Below, piece after piece: positions 50,915 through 59,833 of a stretch of 64,000 nt of DNA (positions are counted from its first letter, which is position 1; every line of letters starts with the position of its first letter). The DNA is from Bacillus sp. es.034 (GTDB lineage: Bacteria; Bacillota; Bacilli; Bacillales; Bacillaceae_B), in assembly GCF_002563655.1 (NCBI RefSeq), contig NZ_PDIY01000001.1:2020001-2084000 (forward strand), in the 5' to 3' direction. The translations under genes and the position numbers were made by a program. The notes under the pieces were generated by a model. That model was given only the letters and a program-made list of their open reading frames with translations. It was not told where the DNA came from and ran no database searches.

Positions 50915-51805
50915 GTGAAAAGAAAAATTCAACCAACACCAGACACTATGAAGAAATGGATACAAACATTTGTGCCGGACAAAGACCTCTTTTTCCTCCC
51001 AGAGACCAACCTTGCCAGTTTTAAAGAATATCTAAGTAATGTCCTAGTGGTTCCCCACGAAGAGTTCAAGAACCATTCATCTTATAAACAGGTACAACTT
51101 GCGAACAGCTATGAGTATTGGAATCTATCAAAGAACGTTAAGTATGTACTTGTAGCACCTCCAGGCTGGGTGGATCAGCTGCCAGTTGAGAAGAAAATCG
51201 AGCTTTTTCAGATTCAAGTGGAAGTGAACAGGGGATTGATTCATCCGATCTCGGACTTCTCTGTAGACACATCATTCCTTAGTCAAAATATGATAGAGGT
51301 CAAGGGAGAGAAGCAGTTAGTCCTTCACAAAGCGATGTGGGAAGACCTCTCTTATACTAGTAAAGAAGACCTCATGACAGACATTGCCGAGCAATGGGAG
51401 GATTGGACTTGCTATGAAGTTCCGCCCAAAACTCCTCCGCACTTACTACCATTTTCCAACACCTTTCCATCCAGAGCAGGTAGTAATTGTTTATCGGCCA
51501 CCCTTTTCGCGATAACTAAACAGGAATGGATCATCCATGAATGGGTACATCCTCAGACGTTTCTTCAAAGTTTGGAAAATGAGGATTATCACTTGACCTC
51601 TCCCGAAGATATGAGAGCAGGTGATGTGCTTACATGGGAAAATGCAGACGGAATCATTCAACACGCCTCTTACTGCATAGACGGGCATTCCTTCTTTAAC
51701 AAACGTGGACAGACCTTTTTTAATTCTTGGAGTATTGTGCATTTTGATGATCTTAAAGAAGATTGGGGTCTCTATCATATGAAGTGCTTCCGGAAACAAT
51801 CCTAG
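50915..51805 (+). CDS. Hypothetical protein with NlpC/P60-like C-terminal domain
   Basis: About 296 residues. The N-terminal half (about 1-170) is unassigned. The C-terminal part has SNCLSATLFA (candidate catalytic Cys), RAGDVLTWENADGIIQHASY (candidate His) and KRGQTFFNSWSIV, the order seen in NlpC/P60-type cysteine peptidases or amidases. No signal peptide, so the target is not obviously cell wall. GTG 50915 is used because GGAG is 7 nt upstream; ATG 50909 is too close. Co-transcribed with the previous gene. Confidence 0.55.
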   Translation: MKRKIQPTPDTMKKWIQTFVPDKDLFFLPETNLASFKEYLSNVLVVPHEEFKNHSSYKQVQLANSYEYWNLSKNVKYVLVAPPGWVDQLPVEKKIELFQIQVEVNRGLIHPISDFSVDTSFLSQNMIEVKGEKQLVLHKAMWEDLSYTSKEDLMTDIAEQWEDWTCYEVPPKTPPHLLPFSNTFPSRAGSNCLSATLFAITKQEWIIHEWVHPQTFLQSLENEDYHLTSPEDMRAGDVLTWENADGIIQHASYCIDGHSFFNKRGQTFFNSWSIVHFDDLKEDWGLYHMKCFRKQS

Positions 51806-51818
51806 GGAGGAGCGTGCC

Positions 51819-52019
51819 ATGACTACATTCAAAGAACTGACTTCAAGTTTTTTACTGATCATTAGCTGGTTTCTATTTGCCATAAGTGCGTATCTCCTTT
51901 ATTGGACGATCATTATGCCTGAGTATGTCATCATTCCCTTCCTTCTTTTTGTATCTGCTGGTCTGTTGTGTTTTTACAGTTCAAGAAAACATGATGGTAG
52001 AGGAAAAGCTGATACGTAA
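51819..52019 (+). CDS. Small membrane protein (66 aa)
   Basis: Two hydrophobic helices (about 8-28 and 33-50) and a basic tail. No family recognised. AGGGAGGAG precedes the ATG; 13 nt after the NlpC-like gene. Confidence 0.6.
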   Translation: MTTFKELTSSFLLIISWFLFAISAYLLYWTIIMPEYVIIPFLLFVSAGLLCFYSSRKHDGRGKADT

Positions 52020-52061
52020 AATGGATATGGAGCTTCTCGGATTCCAGCGGTTAGGAAGGAA

Positions 52062-52418
52062 GTGAAGGAGAAAATGAAAGTATTTAAAAAGATCGTCAAT
52101 CTCCTTAATAGACTAAAGCAGGTGTTCTACTCCTATGATGATGAAGGTTTCTCGACTGCTGAAAAAGAATACATTGATCGTATCAAGAATGCCAATCCCT
52201 ATGGCATTTTTGTCCTGATTTTTGGCGGGATATCCTTCGCATTCGGACCCCAATATGTCATTTTCCCAAACATCACTTTGACGGTAGCCTTCTTTACAAT
52301 CTGGACCTTTGATAAAGAAACAGAAGACAACCCATGGACGTTTTTACTGGGCACGGTTCTATCTCTCACAGGATTGTATATGCATATGGTGGGAGCGGTT
52401 CATGTCCTCATTCTTTAA
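52062..52418 (+). CDS. Membrane protein (118 aa)
   Basis: A basic N-terminal third is followed by two or three membrane segments (about 45-60, 63-80 and 92-115). Family unknown. GTG 52062 or ATG 52074 could start; neither has ideal ribosome-site spacing. Confidence 0.55.
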   Translation: MKEKMKVFKKIVNLLNRLKQVFYSYDDEGFSTAEKEYIDRIKNANPYGIFVLIFGGISFAFGPQYVIFPNITLTVAFFTIWTFDKETEDNPWTFLLGTVLSLTGLYMHMVGAVHVLIL

Positions 52419-52432
52419 GGGGGAAAGGGTAG

Positions 52433-52633
52433 ATGGAAATCATTAATCGCATTCAAGAGGTATTATCAACGGGACTTGCATTTGTTGTATATCTTGCCAT
52501 TCCGGCATTTATTATCATTAGAGCCATTCGAAAAAAGAAACTCCCGAACAATCAATACACTCCTCTAGACGATATCCTGGACGGCAAAGTGAGAGATCCT
52601 GAGGAAGAGAATGATGGCAAAAGAATGGACTAA
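52433..52633 (+). CDS. Small membrane protein (66 aa)
   Basis: One hydrophobic segment (about 12-31: GLAFVVYLAIPAFIIIRAI), then a charged tail (DDILDGKVRDPEEENDGK). No family recognised. GGGGGAAAG precedes the ATG. Confidence 0.6.
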   Translation: MEIINRIQEVLSTGLAFVVYLAIPAFIIIRAIRKKKLPNNQYTPLDDILDGKVRDPEEENDGKRMD

Positions 52634-52636
52634 GAG

Positions 52637-53098
52637 ATGAAAAATCTGGAATTTTATAGAAAATTAAAGGAGAAGGGAATGCACAAAGCGAACTACTTGA
52701 TAGACCAGTTTAAAGGAGAGAAGGATTTGAGTAAATCATTCATTGAACAAGTGCATTATATTAGAATTCCAGTTAAGAATGTCGAACAGTCAGCACATTG
52801 GTACAGAGATATGTTGGGTCTAGAGCTATTAAACGTTAACGAGGAACTGGCCGCCATCAAAGTAAATGAAGGACCGTTCTTACTGATCCTTATCCCGACG
52901 GAGGATGAAACCTTTGCCCATTTTACAGTAAATCAGGAACAGGAATTTAGCATTGGCTTTACAAGCCCTAAGCTGGGTGAATTTCATCAACACTTAACGG
53001 ATCACGGGGTAAAGGTCGATGAGATAAAAGAAGATAGCGGTCATGCCTTTTTCCATTTTTACGATCCAGATGGCAATAAGTTGCAAGCCCACTGGTAA
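52637..53098 (+). CDS. VOC-family (glyoxalase-like) protein with N-terminal extension
   Basis: A 153-residue protein: the VOC domain starts at about residue 39 (VHYIRIPVKNVEQSAHWYRD) and ends FHFYDPDGNKLQAHW. The first about 35 residues are helical and unusual for the family. It is the last gene of the 50.2-53.1 kb series, 3 nt after the preceding stop. Confidence 0.82.
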   Translation: MKNLEFYRKLKEKGMHKANYLIDQFKGEKDLSKSFIEQVHYIRIPVKNVEQSAHWYRDMLGLELLNVNEELAAIKVNEGPFLLILIPTEDETFAHFTVNQEQEFSIGFTSPKLGEFHQHLTDHGVKVDEIKEDSGHAFFHFYDPDGNKLQAHW

Positions 53099-53111
53099 TA
53101 GGTCATACAGC

Positions 53112-53148
53112 AAGCCGATTTCCGAATGTACCGGAAATCGGCTTTTTT
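53112..53148 (+). terminator. Terminator of the 50-53 kb gene series
   Basis: A perfect 13-bp stem, AAGCCGATTTCCG/CGGAAATCGGCTT, with a 7-nt loop and T-run. Confidence 0.93.
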
Positions 53149-53169
53149 AATGGAATTTCAAAAATATGG

Positions 53170-53232
53170 TTGACTATTCAGTTGAACTGTAATAAATTGT
53201 TATTAAGCCGAACTATATAGTTGAACTGAATA
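53170..53232 (+). promoter_or_regulatory. Promoter/operator region of the PadR-DUF2812 operon
   Basis: TATTCAGTTGAACTG (53175-53189) and TAGTTGAACTGAATA (53218-53232) are inverted copies (12 of 15). Each contains AGTTGAACTG, and a palindrome AACTATATAGTT lies between them (53211-53222). TTGACT at 53170 may be the -35. They are likely PadR operators; the exact -10 is uncertain. Confidence 0.6.
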
Positions 53233-53245
53233 AAAGGATGAGAAT

Positions 53246-53563
53246 ATGAAACATAAATTATTGCCATTATCGGAAACGATGCATTACATTTTATTAGCTC
53301 TCCGTGAGCCACTTCACGGGTATGCCGCCATGCAGAAGATTGAAGAAATGAGTAATGGGACGGTTATGTTAGCGGCCGGTACATTATACGGTGCGATTGA
53401 GAACCTGAATAAACATGGTTGGATCGAACCTGTTGGACATTCAGGCAGGAGAAAGATTTACAGTATAACTTCAGAAGGAAGCGCCATTTTGAAAATGGAG
53501 CAAGAAAGGCTCGTGCATATATTATCCTTGTATGAAGGAAGTGAAGCGAATGAAGAAGTTTAA
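53246..53563 (+). CDS. PadR-family transcriptional regulator (short type)
   Basis: A 105-residue PadR winged-helix protein: HYILLALREPLHGYAAMQKI, AAGTLYGAIENLNKHGWIE and SGRRKIYSITSEG. It overlaps a DUF2812 gene by 14 nt, a pairing common in Firmicutes in which the membrane protein is thought to work with the regulator. Likely autorepressed through the inverted repeats upstream. Confidence 0.92.
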   Translation: MKHKLLPLSETMHYILLALREPLHGYAAMQKIEEMSNGTVMLAAGTLYGAIENLNKHGWIEPVGHSGRRKIYSITSEGSAILKMEQERLVHILSLYEGSEANEEV

Positions 53564-54113
53564 ATGGTTCATCAGTATTGAAAAAGAAGAACGTTGGCTG
53601 AACGAGCAATTACAAAAAGGCTATCGGTGCATAAACATTAGTGGACTGGGCGTGTACACCTTCGAAAAAACCGACAAGAGCTACGTGATGCGCCTGGACT
53701 ATCAGGATTATCTATCCAAGAAAAAGCTCGAGGAATACAAAGGGATCTATGAGGATTTCGGTTGGAACTACCTGAAAGGGTACTGGCTGAGCGGACTACG
53801 TTATTGGCAAAAAGAAAGCGATGACCAGGATGAAATCTTTTCTGATCGAGAGTCTAGGAGTCATTATTATAAGAGAATCATGGGCTATTCCTTTTGGTTT
53901 GGTATGATATTTCTGGTGTATTCATTTACTTACTATAGAGATTCGTTATTATATCATGAAGGCCTTTGGAGTATGGAGAATGAGTTATTTTGGAAAGCGT
54001 TTATCTTTGAAACGCCATTTGTTCTGTTGAAATTGTTTCCTGCTTTTATGGTGGTTTTATTGGCCGGGAGTTATTATAAGGCTTATCGGAAGTATACGGG
54101 GTTGAAAGAATAA
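53550..54113 (+). CDS. DUF2812 membrane protein
   Basis: A 187-residue protein: N-terminal soluble DUF2812 part (FKWFISIEKEERWLNEQLQKG, then GYRCINISGLGVYTFEK, about residues 2-100), then two membrane segments (about 112-128 and 155-176). Function unknown. ATG 53550 is used; 53532 lies before the ribosome site GGAAGTGA. Confidence 0.88.
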   Translation: MKKFKWFISIEKEERWLNEQLQKGYRCINISGLGVYTFEKTDKSYVMRLDYQDYLSKKKLEEYKGIYEDFGWNYLKGYWLSGLRYWQKESDDQDEIFSDRESRSHYYKRIMGYSFWFGMIFLVYSFTYYRDSLLYHEGLWSMENELFWKAFIFETPFVLLKLFPAFMVVLLAGSYYKAYRKYTGLKE

Positions 54114-54178
54114 TAGTGAGAAGAGTATTGACTCTTTTAGAATACTAATGACTGTAAATTACAGTGTTTAATGTGAAC

Positions 54179-54267
54179 GGGGCTTATTCAAACAGGATGA
54201 GCTTCTTTTTTATGTGAAGTTTTTCTTGAGTAAGATGATCGATTTTGGAATAATTGGTATTAAGTTA
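54179..54267 (+). repeat. Cassette-tail module without an intact core
   Basis: GGGGCTTATTC...GATGAGCTTC hairpin, then GTGAAGTTTTTCTTGAGTAA and GGAATAATTGGTATTAAGTTA, as at 17913, 20452 and 36382. The GGGCAG that should follow is replaced by CAGAATTTCAGAAGAAC. Confidence 0.65.
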
Positions 54268-54375
54268 CAGAATTTCAGAAGAACAGAATGCTTCTCTTAC
54301 CTTCTCTGTCACTCATTGTACCTGATGGTGAAACAGAATCATACTCTCATTGGAATCAATAAAGGAGAAAAATGG

Positions 54376-55242
54376 ATGAATACAAGCAACAAATCAACGT
54401 TACAATTAGTCCAGTTTGACCAAGAAGACGTACCAGGGTTAATTGAGCTGTCAAAATCAGTTGGGTGGGACTATGATGAACACGAGATTGGTACGGTGAT
54501 GTCAGCTGGTAGCGTTTTCGGTCATAAAAACGCTCAGGGGATCATTGTGTCAAGTGCAGCCATTATCCCTTATGAAGCGATGGTGGCCTCCATTGGAATG
54601 GTCATAGTCAACAAAGAATATAGGGGATTGGGATTAGGAAAAGAAGCGACGCAACGATGTATCAATTCTCTTAAAGAGGCCATTTCAATCATGTTAATTT
54701 CGACTGAAGAGGGCAAGCCTCTTTATGAAAAAATGGGATTCAAATCCGTTGATCGGGTGCATAAGTATATTTGCGACACCTACTCAACTTCTAATAAAAC
54801 CAATATAACGGTTACCATTGAAAATTTTCATGCGAGCCATTTTCGCGAAATTGTGAAGCTGGATGAAGCGGCATTTGGAGATAAGAGAAGTCATTTTCTT
54901 GAATATAGAATAAATCAATCCGAGCAATGTGTAGTAGTGAAAGATAAAAATGGGAGCTTGATAGGTTTTGGTTTATCCATATTAGGACCGATCAATCTTA
55001 TCATAGGACCAGTGGTAGCACCTGATGCTCAGATAGCATCTATTATTCTAGATAAACTGGCCAGTGGACATCAAGGCAAGTTAAGGATCGATATACCATC
55101 AGGTCAGGAAGCATTTATGGAAACATTAGAGCAATTCGGGTTTGTAAATGTGAGTAATCCACCCATCATGATGTTACATTCGACGAAGATGCCGCAGAGA
55201 AATAATGAATTATTTGGAATTGCTGCTCAGGTGTTTGGATAA
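54376..55242 (+). CDS. GNAT acetyltransferase with two domains
   Basis: A 288-residue protein: N-terminal GNAT domain (IGMVIVNKEYRGLGLGKEAT, about 73-92; YEKMGFKSVDRVHKY) and a C-terminal GNAT-like domain (about 140-288), as in the Acetyltransf_18-type family. Substrate unknown. ATG 54376 has AAAGGAG 8 nt upstream. The long frame from 54214 reads through the repeat and is not used. Confidence 0.82.
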   Translation: MNTSNKSTLQLVQFDQEDVPGLIELSKSVGWDYDEHEIGTVMSAGSVFGHKNAQGIIVSSAAIIPYEAMVASIGMVIVNKEYRGLGLGKEATQRCINSLKEAISIMLISTEEGKPLYEKMGFKSVDRVHKYICDTYSTSNKTNITVTIENFHASHFREIVKLDEAAFGDKRSHFLEYRINQSEQCVVVKDKNGSLIGFGLSILGPINLIIGPVVAPDAQIASIILDKLASGHQGKLRIDIPSGQEAFMETLEQFGFVNVSNPPIMMLHSTKMPQRNNELFGIAAQVFG

Positions 55243-55300
55243 GATGCAGGGATATCAATGGAAATGTCAGAACAAACACTTCTTTAGGAGGCAAATATAT

Positions 55301-55786
55301 ATGTCAGATAAAAAGTATCATAGAGCTTTTGGAGTATACGGTATCTATATAGAAGATGGCAAACTTTTAGTAATACATAAATCTGGTGGCCCTTATATTA
55401 ATCGTTTTGACTTACCTGGAGGAAGTTTGGAAGAAGGTGAGAGTTTAGCAGAAGCGATGAGGAGAGAGTTTCTAGAAGAAACAGGTATAGAGATTGAAAT
55501 TGAGGAACAAATCGGGGTTATTGATTTCAAATTTCCCTCAGTGTGGAGAGACTTTACAAATGTTCATCATATTGCCGTTTATTACTCTGTGAGAAAGACC
55601 GGTGGGGAAATAAGCATACCTGAACAGTTTGAAGGGCAAGACTCATTGGGAGCTGTGTGGGTCTCCGAACATGAGGTAACTCCGGAAAACGCATCCCCTT
55701 TAGTAATGAAAGCTTTTGAGTGGTTGAAAACGAATGAGTTGGGGTTGGGTGCAGAGGTTTATGAAGAGTGGGAAGTTTTGAAATGA
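55301..55786 (+). CDS. Nudix hydrolase
   Basis: A 161-residue Nudix protein. The box GGSLEEGESLAEAMRREFLE continues as ETGIEIE (about residues 42-68) with the full GX5EX7REUXEEXGU pattern. Substrate unknown. ATG 55301 follows AGGAGGCA. The frame from 55205 overlaps the upstream gene and lacks a ribosome site. Confidence 0.9.
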   Translation: MSDKKYHRAFGVYGIYIEDGKLLVIHKSGGPYINRFDLPGGSLEEGESLAEAMRREFLEETGIEIEIEEQIGVIDFKFPSVWRDFTNVHHIAVYYSVRKTGGEISIPEQFEGQDSLGAVWVSEHEVTPENASPLVMKAFEWLKTNELGLGAEVYEEWEVLK

Positions 55787-55857
55787 CTGGAATATCACGG
55801 AATGAACTACTATTATTCTGTATCTAAAATCGAAGTAGGTAAGGGAGCTAGCAAACT

Positions 55858-56676
55858 ATGAAACCACTACAAGGAAAAATTGCTGTTGTCACAGGTGCAT
55901 CTCGTGGAGCGGGTAGAGGGATTGCCTTGGAACTAGGCAGTGCAGGAGCGACGGTGTATGTGACGGGGCGAAGTGTAAGGGGAGCTACAACCGATAATCG
56001 ACCCGAGACGATTGAGGAAACGGCCGATGGTGTCACTTCACGCGGAGGTAAGGGTATCGCCATACGCTGTGATCATACAAATGACAGTGACGTGAAAAAC
56101 CTGTTTGAGCAAATTGAAAGGGAACATGGCAGGGTTGATATTTTAGTCAATAGTGTCTTTGGTGGTTCCGAAAGTTCTCTACCTTCAGGAAAAGGAAGAT
56201 ATTTTTGGGAACGTCCAAAGGAGCATTGGGACGCGATGATGGTTGCTGGCCCGCAGGCTTATTTACTGACCAGTCGATACGCCGTGCCTTTGATGCAGAA
56301 TCATCAAAGAGGGTTGATTGTAAATATAACATTTTTTATCAAAGACAAGATATCGGGTAATTTATATTACGATTTAGCTATGAATGCCATCAATCGAATG
56401 ACAGTGGGGATGGCAAAGGAATTAAAGGACTTCAATGTTCCAGCCGTTGCGGTTTGTCCAGGTTGGATGAGGACCGAAAGAGTAATCGATTCCGGTTTTG
56501 GACCGGAAGATGGAGCAACGGAAACAACAGCATATGTAGGTCGTGCAGTAGTGGGATTAGCAACAGACCCAACGGTATCAAGGTTTTCAGGCGAGCCCTT
56601 GATGGTGGCTGATCTAGCAAGACTATATGATTTTACAGATGTGGATGGAACTCAACCATTGCCGTTTGGAGGATAA
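55858..56676 (+). CDS. Short-chain dehydrogenase with altered catalytic Lys
   Basis: A 272-residue SDR protein. The NAD(P) motif is TGASRGAGRGIA (12-23) and NSVFGGS takes the place of the NNAG segment. The active-site Tyr is Y171, but the usual YxxxK Lys is M175 (YDLAM), so normal proton relay may be lost. The C-terminal CPGWMRTE motif is typical. It could be an inactive or altered enzyme, or a recent mutation. ATG start, 2 nt before the lipoprotein gene is reached at its far end. Confidence 0.82.
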   Translation: MKPLQGKIAVVTGASRGAGRGIALELGSAGATVYVTGRSVRGATTDNRPETIEETADGVTSRGGKGIAIRCDHTNDSDVKNLFEQIEREHGRVDILVNSVFGGSESSLPSGKGRYFWERPKEHWDAMMVAGPQAYLLTSRYAVPLMQNHQRGLIVNITFFIKDKISGNLYYDLAMNAINRMTVGMAKELKDFNVPAVAVCPGWMRTERVIDSGFGPEDGATETTAYVGRAVVGLATDPTVSRFSGEPLMVADLARLYDFTDVDGTQPLPFGG

Positions 56677-56677
56677 G

Positions 56678-57169
56678 ATGGAAAAGAAAATTTTCATGCT
56701 ATTACTTATAGTCACTCTGGGGGCATGTTCCAACCTTAATGAATACGAATTACCGATCTCAAAGTATCCTGAATCATTCCAAATAGAAGTAAACAAGTTG
56801 CCAGAATATATTCAAGATAAGATGAAAGTGCCAACAAAGTTCCCTTTTAATGTTGAATTACTTAGGTTCACTACTACCCCTGCTTATGCCTCGGTGGAGT
56901 ATGAACCTGTGGATGGTGAATTGAGTGATAAGATCAATCTTAGCTTTACTACATATTATAATAACAAAATTGATTCACCAAAAAGATTTGAATCCATCGA
57001 GTTAAGTAATGGAGAAAAAGCAATTTTGAAACATGATGAGGAAGAATTAAAAGTATTAGAGTGGGCTGACGATGATGATGTTCAACAATTGGCCGTAATG
57101 TTTAGGGACACTAAAGTGACTAATGAAGATCTTAAAATGATGGCAGGTTCATTAATGACAGTCAAATAA
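56678..57169 (+). CDS. Lipoprotein of unknown function
   Basis: A 163-residue lipoprotein: signal MEKKIFMLLLIVTLGAC with lipobox LGAC (Cys17), then a soluble extracellular part. No family recognised. The start lies directly after the SDR stop with GGAGGA inside the SDR end, so the two are probably co-transcribed. Confidence 0.75.
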   Translation: MEKKIFMLLLIVTLGACSNLNEYELPISKYPESFQIEVNKLPEYIQDKMKVPTKFPFNVELLRFTTTPAYASVEYEPVDGELSDKINLSFTTYYNNKIDSPKRFESIELSNGEKAILKHDEEELKVLEWADDDDVQQLAVMFRDTKVTNEDLKMMAGSLMTVK

Positions 57170-57210
57170 AAGTATTCATTTAAACAACACAAACAGGAGG
57201 TGTTCATAAC

Positions 57211-57438
57211 TTGAGCTTCAAAATAATCTTTTTTTACCTCTTATCGTTTATTGGGTTCTACGTTGGCTTTATTCTGCTGGCTTCCCTTGCAGAAAACTAC
57301 GACATCTCATACTTGTATGTTGTAAATGTAAAAGAGGGAGGCGTAGATGTTTTTCCAACAATAAATCCTTTCATCATCATGTTTTTATATGTATTGGGTT
57401 CTCATACATTGATTTCCAGAATGAAAAAGAAGGCTTGA
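57211..57438 (+). CDS. Small membrane protein (75 aa)
   Basis: Two membrane segments (about 3-24 and 52-68) with an external loop of about 27 residues. TTG start after AGGAGGTG. Family unknown. Confidence 0.6.
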   Translation: MSFKIIFFYLLSFIGFYVGFILLASLAENYDISYLYVVNVKEGGVDVFPTINPFIIMFLYVLGSHTLISRMKKKA

Positions 57439-57480
57439 AGGTCATGATATCTTAATTCTTGACGGAAGGGGAAAGATAGT

Positions 57481-57732
57481 ATGAGTTCCGCCAAACAAGA
57501 TAAAAATCAGCGGCTTCGAATTGCGCAGAGTTTATATCGAATGAAGAAGCATAGAAATAAAAAATATAAAGAGAGCAAAATGTGGACCGCGTTTATGGTT
57601 ATTTCGGTCTTGGTGGCACTCTGCATTCTTATTATTACTGAATTGTACAATATTGATAGTGGTATATCATTGCCTGGGTTTTTAAAGAAGATGGCAGAAG
57701 CTTTCAACCTCATTTTCTGGAAGATAACATGA
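57481..57732 (+). CDS. Small single-span membrane protein (83 aa)
   Basis: A basic N-terminal third (QDKNQRLRIAQSLYRMKKHR), one membrane helix (about 38-56), then a short external end. Family unknown. GGAAGGGG precedes the ATG. Confidence 0.55.
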   Translation: MSSAKQDKNQRLRIAQSLYRMKKHRNKKYKESKMWTAFMVISVLVALCILIITELYNIDSGISLPGFLKKMAEAFNLIFWKIT

Positions 57733-57744
57733 ATCTACATAATA

Positions 57745-57985
57745 AGATTAAAATTCCTTACCACATTTCCACTCCCCTTAGAAGTCGTGATTTTGTTAGT
57801 TATATCAGTCGTATTCACTTTGATCCTTGCCGGAGGAAACGGCGATGAAAATTATAGAGGAGCTGCGAAGAGAAATAATGTTAATTTGACATTGATGATT
57901 TATGCAGTTACCATCTTTTTGCATTAATTGCTTTGGGTATTTCTTGTTTTTATAGTAAAAGAATTTCAAAAGGATGTCTTCAATG
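57745..57985 (+). pseudogene. Probable decayed membrane protein gene
   Basis: One frame reads LEVVILLVISVVFTLILAGG, then NGDENYRGAAKRNNVNLTLM, then stops near 57927. The neighbouring frame continues with LIALGISCFYSK. It has no start codon or ribosome site. It looks like a small two-helix membrane gene with a frameshift. The rest of the 57733-58029 gap holds nothing recognised. Confidence 0.35.
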
Positions 57986-58029
57986 AACTGGAAGCCAGAA
58001 GCAGGTAATCAATAGTCTCTATTTCTAAG

Positions 58030-58716
58030 CTATTCAGCTTGCGTTCTTAGACGGCTAAAAATATCCGTGATGATCTTGGACAGAACAAGAATGCATATAT
58101 ATCCAAGAAACAGGTATAGATAAGGCATCCTAATGTTAAATCTCATAAAATTGTGCAAATCAAGAAGAGGTTTAAAAATAAATGACAGGAAAACAGCCAG
58201 CAGGCCGGTATAGAGGTAATAGTTCTTCTTTTGTTTTACAATCCATTGATACACCATCATAAAGATCACTGGTATCAAAGAAGCATCCAGTGTGAGGTTG
58301 TTGGGTATCCAGACCATAAATTGATAGGGGTAATCCCAGTAACCCGCATTGACTCCAAACCGGTCAATATATCCAAGCCAGACATGTATATTGAACCCGT
58401 AAAAACCAATTTGAAATGCGTTATTTTTATCAATTTTAAAAAAGATAATAATAAGAGGGACAACGAACAAAACCGCTTGAAACCAAAACTGCCATGTATC
58501 AAAGGACGAAAATAGTTTCCAATATTCAACCCAGTCTTGTGTAAGTCCCCGTTGTTTCTCCGTTATGTCGTTTAACATATCCATTTGGTTCTTCAATTTT
58601 TCGTCTCCCGTAAGAATATTTGTTAATATGGTATCCATGAAAATTAAAATCAATACGGGGTACAAATATTTATTTGAACCTGTGCCAGATAGAAATAAGT
58701 TTTGATCCTTGGTCAT
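58030..58716 (-). CDS. CBO0543-family membrane protein
   Basis: A 228-residue membrane protein with five to six hydrophobic segments and the motif GYIDRFGVNAGYWDYPYQF, characteristic of the CBO0543 family in Bacillales and Clostridia. Function unknown. It is on the minus strand together with the DUF2935 gene. Confidence 0.7.
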   Translation of the reverse strand: MTKDQNLFLSGTGSNKYLYPVLILIFMDTILTNILTGDEKLKNQMDMLNDITEKQRGLTQDWVEYWKLFSSFDTWQFWFQAVLFVVPLIIIFFKIDKNNAFQIGFYGFNIHVWLGYIDRFGVNAGYWDYPYQFMVWIPNNLTLDASLIPVIFMMVYQWIVKQKKNYYLYTGLLAVFLSFIFKPLLDLHNFMRFNIRMPYLYLFLGYICILVLSKIITDIFSRLRTQAE

Positions 58717-58811
58717 GATAGGAAGAGATGATACATCTAAACATTGATGGACATGTCCGTTATCTACCGAAGTATAATCAACTGACCCTGTTGAAATTTT
58801 AGTAAACGATC

Positions 58812-59606
58812 TTATTTGTGATTCGTGTTAAGATTCGCCTCAAATAAATCAATGATTTCCAAGAACCTCTCAGCCTCTCTAAAAGTATGATCAGCTAAAA
58901 GAGGATGTATATTGCTCTTAATCCGACATGCCTCAATTAATTCCCTAGCGGTTTTCTTGAAATCCCTTAAAGAAGCTACTGAAACTCTGTTTTGATCCAA
59001 GAACTGGTCCAAAATTGGTTCGGTCTCTGATTGGTGACGCATAGAATCTAAATCAACCGCTTGAAACATTAGCTGATCAAAATCATGGCTGAATTCACTT
59101 GCCTGTTCCACCAACTGCCTTTCAGAAGGATCTAAAAGATGACCGATGAACTTGGCATGGTCAGCCATAATTTTTAAAAAGAATACATTTTCTTGGATCA
59201 CATCATCCGGTGTAGGTGCCAGCCTGCCTTCATTTAGTTCCTTAAGTCGATTAGCAAAGTAGGCTGCTTCTCTACTTGTGTGATCGATTAACAGTGGAAA
59301 ATTGTTATGTCGGATTTCACATCTAAGTGTTAAACCTAATATCTTTCGTTTATAACTCCATATAGCAGCAGCAGCTTGGTAAACCTCGCTATTGAATGCT
59401 TGAACCTGACGTAATTCAGAATTTAAAGTAAATCTAGATAATTTTTCTTCTATTCTTTCAAATAAAGTAATGAACTGTTTAGCCTCTTCAATTAGTTGTG
59501 ATTGCTCATAGGTGAAACCCAAACTTAAAAATAAGGCATGTTCTTTCATTATCCTAGACCAAAATCTAATTTCATCTAACGACCTTGCAACGAATGGATT
59601 TGTCAT
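58812..59606 (-). CDS. DUF2935 protein
   Basis: A 264-residue protein made of two helical repeats. Each has an EIRFWSRIMKEHALFL or ENVFFLKIMADHAKFI stretch and a later DHTSREAAYF or DHTFREAERF stretch, the ferritin-like His/Glu pattern of DUF2935. Metal binding is likely; the role is unknown. AGGAGGA precedes the ATG on the minus strand. Confidence 0.9.
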   Translation of the reverse strand: MTNPFVARSLDEIRFWSRIMKEHALFLSLGFTYEQSQLIEEAKQFITLFERIEEKLSRFTLNSELRQVQAFNSEVYQAAAAIWSYKRKILGLTLRCEIRHNNFPLLIDHTSREAAYFANRLKELNEGRLAPTPDDVIQENVFFLKIMADHAKFIGHLLDPSERQLVEQASEFSHDFDQLMFQAVDLDSMRHQSETEPILDQFLDQNRVSVASLRDFKKTARELIEACRIKSNIHPLLADHTFREAERFLEIIDLFEANLNTNHK

Positions 59607-59833
59607 ACAATCCTCCTCTTGATTGAATATTCCTTTAAAATATATACGTGTAGTAGAGTTGTCTTATTCCAGATGATCCTTCGGAAAAGATTTGTGCGCG
59701 TGAATATTACTTTTGATCTTTTATGGATTGCAGACGAGACTAAGTTCGTGAAGAAAAAAATTTCAGGTTACCTATTACTCGCAGGTGATTCTATACTGGG
59801 TTAAATAACGAGGAGGATTGTGAAAAAATACAC

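Noticed and set aside
59619-59804. 61-residue open frame
   Set aside because: No ribosome site, mixed composition and no family likeness; probably noncoding or a remnant.
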